A DNA stretch of 64,000 nucleotides from Lactarius indigo (Eukaryota > Basidiomycota > Agaricomycetes > Russulales > Russulaceae): positions 1,860,001-1,924,000 of the forward strand of contig JAFKAC010000009.1 of the NCBI GenBank assembly GCA_025766275.1, in the 5' to 3' direction. Below are positions 55,604 to 64,000 of the stretch, piece after piece. A program made the translations under genes and the position numbers. The notes below the pieces were generated by a model, which saw only the letters and a list, made by a program, of their open reading frames with translations, did no database searches and was not told where the DNA came from. Positions within the stretch are counted from its first letter, which is position 1, and each line of letters opens with the position of its first letter.

Positions 55604-58408
55604 ATGCCCCGCCGATTATTCAACCGTCTGGCTGCCTCTCAGTCCCTCTCATTCTATCAGAACTTCATCGACGAGCCAATCGACAGCGTCATCGAACCGC
55701 GTATCGTGCGCGAGAAGGACCTCGGAACTCCCGATCTTGAGTGGCTCTTTGGCTCCGCCGCGAACTCTCCCCGTTCCGTGGGCATCTCCCCAGCTTACTC
55801 CAAGTCTGGAAGCTTGCAAACTTTCGCATGCGCTCTCAGCAATCGCGTGCTCATTGTAGAGCTGCATGGCTCGAAACCCCCCAATAACGGTAACACAAGT
55901 GGTCCACAGTTGAGCAATACCGAGCGCCGGAACCGGCTCGAGCAAGAACTTTTTTGTCACCCGGACTGTACATTCTACGCATTTGACCTTGCGACTCTCG
56001 CACTATCTCTTCACCTCCATCTCCATATCCGCCTTGCCAACGCCATCGATATACAATCTGCTCTGCCTGTGCGCGGCAGATCTCCTGTTGAATCTGTCAG
56101 AGCTATTGTCGGTGACAATATCTCTGAAGACCGTATCACCAGTGCCTTTGAGACTATCACTTATGGCTCCGACGAACAAGAGAACAGAGATTCACTGGCT
56201 CAGATAGCCTGGCTTTGTGGCTACCTTGGTCAATACGATCTCGGAAATACCAAAGACCTGTTCTATGCTGCTCCAAAAGTTGATATGAGGAAATTTCCAG
56301 CGGATGTGGGTCTTTTATTAATATTTTTCATTTTGCATTTCACAATGTCGCTTTTGTAAGGAATTGCGCGTTCTACAGAAAATATCATACGACGCGCAGC
56401 GGCTAGCCAGTCTGAAGCCCACATCCATGACACATGATGTTGAAACAAGCTATAACCCTAAGACGCAGAAATTGGTTGCGCGATCACAGAACTATACAAA
56501 TCGTTTAACACCTGGATTATCGGTAAGCATTTAACCGCTTTTCGAACACACATTGGCAACTTTTTTGTCTAGAGATTAAGAGCTGAAGTCACGAACGGCT
56601 CTGAGACATTTTCGATTCCAGTTAGTACCTCCAATCCTCGTGGAAGATCTACGCGTTTAAACACAGCGCACAACGTGGGGGATAGAGCCATACCCGTTCT
56701 CGTCTCCGATGGTCGAGGTGCTCTCACGAGGGCCGAGTTGGGCCGCAGCCTTGTTCTCTTGCGTATCCTACAGAGGGCTCTTCCCCTTTCGAACAACCAC
56801 TGGATGAAGGCTATTTGGCTACCTTACAGATTCTGACATGTGGCCGGAATCTTTCTCGGCGTCTGCTTCCTGAGTTTGAGTCTTCACCCTCCCTTGAGAT
56901 CATCGAACATCCCGATGCACCTCTAAACTCTTCTCAGCGTTCGGCCATCACAAAGATGCTTTCCCTTTCCCTAAATGACTGTATCACTCTGATTCGAGGC
57001 CCTCCTGGTACCGGAAAGACAACTGTTATAGCTAGTTATGTTGACAATGCCATCCGGAAATGAACGGAGTGGCATCTGGTTAATGGCCCACAACAACGTC
57101 GCCGTCAAAAATATTGCCGAGAAGCTAGACAAACTTGGGTTTATCCACTTTAAGTTGCTAGTATCTCAAGGCTTCCACCATGAATGGTGCGCGACCATTT
57201 TCATTGACTGGCTTATCGTGTTAACGCGGCCACAAGGCACGAGCACCTTTACACAAATATAGCAAAATACGTCATTCGCACTGACGATCTACCCAAGCCG
57301 AGTGCTCTCAAAAAGGTTCTTCAAGGCGTACAAGTTATTCTATGCACACTCGATACGATCTCTAACCCAAAACTGCGAGAAACAGGATTCACCGAGACTG
57401 TTCCCGTCAACAGCGTTGTGATTGATGAGGCAAGTCAAATCGAGATCGGCCAGTATCTCCCTTTGTTCGAGTCATTTGGCGATACTCTGCGAAAAAGTAT
57501 CCTTCATCGGAGACGACCAGCAGCGTAAGATATTTTCACCTTTTTCGTCGCAATATCTTATCCTCACTTCATTTCAGTACCTCCTTACGGGCATGATAGC
57601 CTGGAGAACCTGCAAAGCGTCTTTGAGCTACCTCATCTGAGGGCGTTGGCAGTCCTCTTGGATACGCAATGTGAGAACCGATCTTCTTTCGAGGTGTATT
57701 TACTGACTGTCTCGAAGACCGTATGCCCCCTCAGATTGGGGACTTCATATCTCAACGAGTCTACGATGGCAAGCTCCAGTCGTATTCTCGCCATCCCACC
57801 ACGTCCCGCACCGTCGCATGCCGTTTCGTTGATATAAACGGTTCCGACAGCGGGAGTGGAACGAGCCGTATAGTGAGTGTAGTAGTTCCATCGAAAGAGG
57901 ACGGAGCTACACTACGCCCGTCATCAGAACCGACAGGAGGTCAAGGCTGTCACGCTCATCGCGGAACGCCTCCAGGAGAAGGGCATCTCCTACAGGATCA
58001 TCACCCCATACGACGCACAGCGGAGCGCGCTTGAACAGGCGCTCAAAGATCAAGAACTTATTTGGGAGAACAAGTGCTTTAACGTCGATTCGTTCCAGGG
58101 TTCGTTCGATTTCCTCACTTACCCGGATTGCTCACACTCCGCAACACGTGAAAACAGGTAACGAAGACCACTACATTGTCATTTCCTTAGTCCGCACAAA
58201 AGACCTCGGATTCTTGTCCAATTCGCGACGGACAAACGTCATGCTCACTCGATGCCAGCGCGGCATGTACATCGTCTCGAGTAAGGCATTCCTTCAAGGA
58301 AGAGGTGCCAGCTCGCTAGTCGGTATGATGGCCGCCGAGTTGGGCAATCTACCCGGCGCTTGGCTGACCCAGAAGGACATAGAGGGAGGGAAAATTGGCG
58401 GTTTGTAA
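55604..58408 (+). pseudogene. Superfamily 1 helicase, copy 2, frameshifted
   Basis: It is parallel to copy 1 in exon order: MPRRLFNRLAASQSLSFYQN, then CHPDCTFYAFDLATLALSL, KISYDAQRLASLKP, motif I RGPPGTGKTTVIASY, VVIDEASQIEIGQYLPLF, FIGDDQQ, NVDSFQG and LTRCQRGMYIVSS. Two places break the frame relative to copy 1: around 56820-56835 (a TGA where copy 1 reads through) and at about 57061, where an extra base after DNAIRK gives TGA just after motif I. The motif sequences stay well conserved, so the breaks may be fairly young or one of them may be spliced out. A full-length helicase seems unlikely. Confidence 0.7.
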
Positions 58409-58523
58409 GCGACTGGTGGTGGCGGGGAAAGGTTGAAAGCGCGCGGATATGCGCGTATGTCTGTTCAAGTGCTAACGACTTGTTAAAGAGTCGTACTAGT
58501 GTTGTGACGAAATAAAAATAAAT

Positions 58524-61051
58524 TCACAGGCGAGCAACGATGGGCGCGTCTGGGTACGTGGGCTCTGGTGAACATACACGCCTCATATCACGTAGCGCGC
58601 TAGCAATCTCCCGTTGGAATGTGGTCGTCGACGTCTCAGCACACGAGTGTTTGGATTCGATGCCAAACTTGATTATGTCCAGTCCAGAGAGATCTACAAT
58701 GCACCGAGACGCTAAGTGTGACGCCAAGACCAGGGCAGAAATAACGACTCACAGTTGATGCCGTAGCCGTCGTGAAATGGTGCACCGAAACTGGATTTCC
58801 GGTGGCTGTTAGTTCGTGCTTTCTATGGGCACAACACAGGTCACACCACGTACCCTGTTCCTCGGAAGAACTTGCCAGCGCTCAGAGCGCTCGTGCTCAG
58901 CTTCCACTCCTGACTTCTCTCGAACAACGGGTCTTCAAATAGCGCGGCTCGTTCGCTAGCATCTTGGCGCATCATGAGCCGAAGTCCGAGTAAATGCCGA
59001 TCGATCCCACGTCCGGTGGCTGCATGACGCGATAGGGTCGTATGAGTTTGAACGGCGCGATGCAGAAGGGCGAGCCTCGTCGTATCCTTCGCTATTTATT
59101 AGTTTAAGAAAACAAGACGAGAAAAACAAATGATGGCGCACAGAGGCGAACGGGTCGGTCATCGACAAGACCCATGCGCGGCTGTCCTCAGTCAGAGTAC
59201 GGATCGTCTCCGTCCGGGCTTTGTCGAATGCACGCGTAAGCGCAGGTCTCGTACGTCGCCGTGAAGCTCCCACGTGATTTATACCAAGCCAGCTGAAGTG
59301 CCATCTGTATATATGCGTCTGGAGCAAGCCTGGCTACGCTCATATTGTCAGGGCCAGAGAGAGACAGGAGAGTGTGGATGTACCTATAGACGTTATCCAC
59401 TCTACGCCGTAGTCGGAGAACCAGAGGACGCTGTCGTCCGAGTCGGCTATGAGGCTTTTTGCACGAGATTCGGCCGCGGTACACTCCGCCTCGATACGGG
59501 CGTCGGTGACCCAGTCCAATCTTTCCCACCCACCAGTGCCGAGATCGCGGTCCACAAAAAAGGGAGCAGGTTCCGGCCGCGAGAATTCCTCGGGGAACGA
59601 TCGACTGGACGACGGCGTAATCGGCGACAATGCTTGGTACGAGGGCGTCGCAAGGTGAATGCTCTCCCATCGCCCCCGCACGGGTATTCGTCTCCACTAT
59701 GAGCGTGTAAGCCTTGTCGAACCACCGGTTACGGGCGTTGACCGAGGAACGAATGTTGTGCAGGTGGGAGTCGATCTCAGCGGGCGAGTCGATGACCGGC
59801 AGTGTATGTGAAGTGTGCGTGGAACGCCCCGAAGGAGTAACCAAGGGTATGCGGGTCTAGGCTGACAGCGAAGATCGACTGCTGGACGACTTCGAGGGAC
59901 TTTTGGTTGGTAGGAGAGAGAGAGAGGATGTACTGTAGGTTCTAGACAAAGTAAGTCGATGGGTTGAGCCTGAGTTCGCGAGCTCGACGTACTTCTGACC
60001 AGCGATCTCGGTCGTCGGCACTGAGTATCCCAACAGGAACCGGCTTCTCGCCAGCCTCTATACGCGCAACAACGTCGTGAACTACGCTTCTCAAGCGGTG
60101 CTCAATGGTATTCACGGAGAGGAGTGTTTGGTTCTCATCATAGACTTCGACAGCGTATGTCCAATCATTTACCATCACAAGGATTTTGCGAGTGTTAGGC
60201 GAATGGTGTGGAGGCTGAGTGCTCAGTGAATCGCAGTGGGGCTGCGGGATGCGACAAGTATTGAAGGCTTTCGCTACTGTCTCTTGGAACCATAGACCTG
60301 GGAAAACCAACTGAGATGAGACCATCTTTGTTTCCAGAAAATACTCACCGGTGCGTGTGGTATTAGGGTAGATTTCTTGTCTGTGATTGGGCGACTGAAT
60401 GGGGTGAACCAGAACAAGGTGGTCAGGCTCACCGTGCTAAATTATCCTTGAATTCTAGGTGTCTATACGTGAGCCATGCAGCGCGTCTGACCTGCCATGG
60501 GCTTAATTCTATATATTTTGAGAAGGACGGAGGTTCTCGCAGGACACCCTCCGGGATGCGGTCGTCGTTGAAGAAGGCCAGCCACCAATTCGAGTTGATC
60601 AGCAGCGGTGAGCGCCACTCATGGTAAGCCTTCCTCAGCCATATATTATCGTCCAGCCAGTTACGCGGAGAGGCTTTGTCGAGTGCTTTTGCACACATCA
60701 GCAACTCCGACGAAGCGACACGGGGGACTCGACCAACTCACCATACAGACGCTCTTGACATTTCGCGCCAACACCTCTTTCAAACTCGTCGGCCCACTGT
60801 TGTCTTTCCTGCAGCGCAGACTGCCACGACGCGCCGCCGCGCGCCTCGTCTTCCTGGAGCAGGGGGACCAAGGATTGCAGGTACTTGGACAAGGTCTGGT
60901 GAAGTTCGGGCACCGGAAGGCGTGGCAGGAGAGTTGGGCGGTCGGTAGAGGAGCTGAATGCCCGCAATGAACCAGACGGGGCCATACGGACAGAGAGATG
61001 ACGTGTTTTTACCGTAGAGAAGACGACATGACGAAAGAGAGTAGTTCGCAT
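58524..61051 (-). CDS. Carnitine O-acetyltransferase, mitochondrial/peroxisomal
   Basis: It transfers acetyl groups between CoA and carnitine, letting acetyl units leave peroxisomes and enter mitochondria. Many exons. The N-terminus (MRTTLFRHVVFSTVKTRHLS) is a likely mitochondrial presequence and a second in-frame Met follows (MAPSGSLRAFSSS). Then LPRLPVPELHQTLSKYLQSL, RNWLDDNIWLRKAYHEWRSP, LLINSNWWLAFFNDDRIPEG and VPVGILSADDRDRWSEVR. The catalytic His lies in GAMGEHSPCDALVPSIVADY. Substrate-site segments are VLWFSDYGVEWI, MALQLAWYKSRGSFTATYET and RTETIRTLTEDSRAWVLSM. The C-terminus is PDAPIVARL; ARL fits the PTS1 peroxisomal signal. The design matches dual-targeted yeast Cat2. It is head-to-head with RMI1. 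Confidence 0.9.
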
Positions 61052-61129
61052 CTAAGCCTCTAGCCGGAACAATTTGAGACCGTCGGTAATACGCGGCGGC
61101 AACTTGAATGAACCCTCCACCGCAGCTAG
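61052..61129. promoter_or_regulatory. Short divergent region between acetyltransferase and RMI1
   Basis: Fewer than 100 bp separate the first coding bases of the two genes, so regulatory sites must overlap with one or both first exons. Confidence 0.4.
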
Positions 61130-62505
61130 GTGCAATGGCTTAGGCAAAATTATCCCAAGCCCTCTGTGGACGGGGAAAGTGGTTCCTCAACATCTTCTCG
61201 TGGCGCGCGCTGATTCTTTCTTTAGAACTGGCTTCAACAATGCTACACCTGGGTGATTGGGGAGCACGGCCTGAACCCTGCCACTGATATGGCCAAGATA
61301 ATGGAGCACGTCGAATCTCAGCTCCTCATGTCTGACCTCACGGATTCAATGGTCTCTGGCTCTGGTCTCCTTCACGACCTCCCCAGCCTGCGCAAGGGCG
61401 CTTTGTCTGGACCGCCAGTCCTCGTGCAGATTTTGGCATTGACGGAGATAGGCCACAGCGCCTTCAACCTGATGAACATCCGGCAGGCAAAGGCCGACCG
61501 CGCTGACCTCTCTGGCCTGGCACGCGGTGACAATGACGACGAGACGGACGAAGGACCAGTTCCCAACTACCCACGCTCTATGTTACACTTCCAACTCAGT
61601 GACGGGACGATACAGCTCAACGCGATCGAGTACAAAAAGATCCCTCAGCTCGATCTCGAGAACACTCCATTGGGCTACAAGGTATACGCCTCCCCCGAGG
61701 AAGCCCGTTAACGACTTTAGTCACGAAACTACTAGATGTTATTGAAGAACGTGACCATCAGACATGGCATCGCATTCCTCGAACCTAGAACCGTCGTTCT
61801 CAAGGGTTATGGTGTGGAGGATCTCGACAGGGATCGCGACCGTCACTTTTTAAGAGGACTTAAAATGCGCTTGGAGTGGGTGTCCCACGCGAACCCACAC
61901 GAGCTTACCTTGATACTGACATCCATGTCAGTCCGAATGCCCAGCACGAACCTGACATCGAAGAGGTTCACGAGGAACAGCTCGCCCCTCCTGTACCAGC
62001 ACCGGCACCTCGAGGTCTCCCTGCACCCATCCCAGAAAACTTGCCTGTTACGCGACCACGTGCCGCCGCAAGGGACAACCTTAATGCGCCGACCCAGGCA
62101 GCCGTTCCAATTCCAGGTTCATTAAATAACGTCGTGCGTCTACCACCTCCTGTGGACAACAAACCACTCCGTCGCATGCCACCTGATTCTCGAGAACCCG
62201 GCCCGTCGACATCAATCAGCAACCCCGCAATGGCCACCTCATCGCATTTCCAGACCCAAAGCCCTACCCTGGTCGCCCCCATGCGGTTATCACCGACACG
62301 AGCTACCACAGAGCCACTGGCTGATGACCCTCCAGAGCCGGGCTCCGACTATTACTTCAGACACGACGACATCGATGCCGCGTTTCTCTCCCGCGCAGCT
62401 AGCGAACTCGAACGGTCGGAAGCAACACTGGCCCAGTCTTCGCAACAATCTTTCCCTCCACCAAGCCAGCCACGGCGCGAGGTATTTTTTGTGGATGACG
62501 ACTGA
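61130..62505 (+). CDS. RMI1: RMI1, OB-fold subunit of the BLM/Sgs1-Top3 complex
   Basis: RMI1 stimulates double Holliday junction dissolution with topoisomerase III and the RecQ helicase. The N-terminal helical part shows VQWLRQNYPKPSVDG, WLQQCYTWVIGEHGLNPATD and HVESQLLMSDLTDSM. The OB-fold follows: PVLVQILALTEIGHSAFNLM, LHFQLSDGTIQLNAIEYKKI, then across an intron (61682-61735) LGYKMLLKNVTIRHGIAFLE and VVLKGYGVEDLD. The C-terminal half is Pro-rich and disordered, ending SQPRREVFFVDDD at 62505. The first exon is not resolved. The ATG at 61108 (MNPPPQL) is in a different frame from VQWLR, so a missed intron or a one-base error lies between. Confidence 0.82.
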
Positions 62506-62889
62506 CGACGACAAGGAAAACGCCAAACCAAGGGCTGCGAGACCACGACAAGTCGTGAGCGAAGCGTCCTGTGATCGACCTCTCTGCCGAGATCGTTGAT
62601 GTGGGGCGCATTCGCCCTCCCCCAATGAACAATGACGACGATGTAATTAGTATTAGGGTCCGATGATTGATAGGTTGTAAATAGTGAATATAGGATGTTT
62701 GGTCACCCTTGCAGAAAAGCTTGTCTCTCAAAGAAAGTAAGTCTTCGTGCACTTTCAAAAAAAAAAAACGACGTCATACAGTCTCGCGCTTTGCTTGTAA
62801 CGCACAAACGCCATATCTAATCCATTAGTCACTCGAACACGATATGGACAAGTACAGACATCGTGCGGTTGTTGAGATCGGGTGGGACT
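62506..62889. other. Convergent intergenic region
   Basis: Lies between the 3' ends of RMI1 (plus) and the J-protein gene (minus). It contains a poly-A run at 62758-62768 but no gene. Confidence 0.5.
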
Positions 62890-63865
62890 TCAACCAAGAA
62901 CAGCTCCCTTTTGCTTCTTCTTCTTTTTCGAGGTATTGGAGAAGCTGCGCCAAGCTGTCCACTCGCTGTTCCCGGTTCTCTGTTGGGCATGAGTAAGAGA
63001 GGAAGGCTAGCAACGGATACAAGACATTACCTTCCCACCTAGCGTCCTCTTCAGCCTTGCGTTTCTTAGCTGAGACTTCTTCCTCCTTCTTGCGTGCTTC
63101 GAAGCCCTCATTGGCAAGGTTCATCTTGACTGCTCTGTGGTTAAGTGAGCCGTCAACGGAGAGTCATGAATGCTGACAGAAACGACGAACACACCTTCGT
63201 CTCCGAACTTCCTCTTCGATGAGGAGTTCCTTAGACTTGAGCCGAAGTTGGGTCTTGAAGGGTGGTGTGAGACCCTTGAGCTTGGGGTGGTCGTCTGGTG
63301 TCGAAGTTGGTAAGGACAACCCCTTGAGCAAAGTTGAGCGGGCTTGATTTATTGCGGCGTCGAGATCCTCCCGCTTTGCGGTATCGCCAAGTTCACTTTC
63401 GGCCTTTAACAGAAATATTGGACACAGAATTGGTAAGAGACTGAGAGAATAGATTTACCTTCTTGAGCACGTCGAACGCCTCGGGAGATCGTGGGTGTGG
63501 GCACTTGTCAGGATGGATAACTAACCATTAAGAACGTACAGGGAGTTGCGCATCAGCGATATGATTCCACGTGTCTTGTTGAAAAAAGGCAGCTCACAAA
63601 GAGAGAGCTGCCGGTATTTCTTCTTCACATCATCGGCCGTGGCAGATGGTTCTAGGTCCAAGATGTCATATGGACTACGGGTAGTGTTGTGAGGTAAAAG
63701 ATACTAGCTATGAGGCGTAAAAACGTACTTCAGTTTAAATGCACCGAGGATGCGCTCAACCTCAAGCTCACGCTGAATCGCGGAGGCTTCGCTCTTAAGA
63801 ACGCGCTCTAAGTCGGTGGCAGAGGTGGACGACTCTGCAGGGGTGTCTTTGCTCGAGGGTGCCAT
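62890..63865 (-). CDS. DNAJC8/Spf31-like J-domain protein, probable one-base frameshift near the end
   Basis: The family is associated with the spliceosome in the nucleus. About six exons. The N-terminus is MAPSSKDTPAESSTSATDLE. The J domain reads PYDILDLEPSATADDVKKKY and, after an intron, LIHPDKCPHPRSPEAFDVLK with the HPD motif. Then AESELGDTAKREDLDAAINQ and a charged helix (ANEGFEARKKEEEVSAKKRK). The last exon reads NREQRVDS; the family tail WRSF...KKKKKQKGAVLG then appears one base out of frame near 62952, ending at TGA 62890-62892. Read without correction, the frame runs to 62825 with an unrelated end. Either the assembly has an extra base or this allele is frameshifted. Confidence 0.8.
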
Positions 63866-63976
63866 TGGTTCACTTCAGGTAAAGTCGGGTGCCCACACTT
63901 CCCCCAAACGCTCCCGGTCCGGTATTCCGCCGTTCGAGTAGCCAAGCCGATCGCCGCACGGTGCTGGTTCCGAACC

Positions 63977-64000
63977 ATGGCCGCTCTGAGGCGAGCACTC
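63977..64000 (+). other. Possible start of a further gene, cut by the window edge
   Basis: An ATG in good context (ACCATGG) opens MAALRRAL and remains open to the last base. Basic/hydrophobic start could be a mitochondrial presequence. Only eight codons are visible. Confidence 0.25.

Larger units (their letters stand above)
49540..60700. repeat. Tandem duplication of a helicase / carnitine acetyltransferase gene pair
   Basis: Unit 1 is about 49540-54730 and unit 2 about 55370-60700, both with a plus-strand helicase followed by a minus-strand acetyltransferase. Similarity extends into the promoter and into the 3' flank between the two genes, for example the shared stretch around 52960-53240 and 58970-59280. 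Divergence is considerable, with indels, so the event is not recent. Confidence 0.8.

Overview
The window is fungal nuclear DNA, most likely from an agaricomycete basidiomycete. Evidence for this is short GT-AG introns (about 45-70 nt, with micro-exons of 12 and 14 nt), tightly packed genes on both strands, and proteins that are clearly fungal (ARV1, PAM18, EFM4, RMI1, SUN, CCT5). A more precise placement is inference only.

Bases 1 to about 13.8 kb are a retrotransposon graveyard. Three Ty3/gypsy-type elements are nested: element A (minus) sits in element C (minus), which sits in element B (plus), which sits in an older LTR of family A. To the right lie an inverted pair of LTRs (family D), a solo LTR of family B with 5-bp target duplications (TATAG), and a complete Ty1/copia element (7777-13784, duplications AGAAC) whose gag is split by a solo LTR of family C (duplications ACAAG). 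Every internal premature stop in the three coding regions is TGA, and the two copia LTRs differ only by transitions, which points to C-to-T decay at CpG. Families A and C carry a primer-binding site (PBS) that is an exact 11-nt complement of the predicted first 11 nt of their own transcript, the Tf1/sushi self-priming layout. In families A, B and C that segment is half of a palindrome straddling the predicted transcription start.

From 16 kb to 48 kb the window holds ordinary host genes. In order these are: a coiled-coil protein of unknown function (with a paralogue at 37.3 kb sharing an intron position), a small mitochondrial protein, PP2A catalytic subunit head-to-head with CCT5, prolyl iminopeptidase, a CRAL-TRIO/Sec14 protein, a SUN-domain protein, an Hsp70-like ATPase with a very long disordered tail, the coiled-coil paralogue, ARV1, NOM1/SGD1, EFM4 and PAM18. 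An ankyrin pseudogene follows.

From about 49.5 to 60.7 kb lies a tandem duplication of two convergent genes, an SF1 (UPF1-like) helicase and carnitine acetyltransferase. Decay is reciprocal: copy 1 keeps the helicase and has lost the acetyltransferase, while copy 2 keeps the acetyltransferase and has a frameshifted helicase. The right end holds RMI1 (head-to-head with the acetyltransferase), a DNAJC8-like J protein with an apparent one-base frameshift near its end, and the first codons of a possible further gene. I saw no tRNA, rRNA or CRISPR array. Exon boundaries were placed by eye from splice consensus and reading frame.
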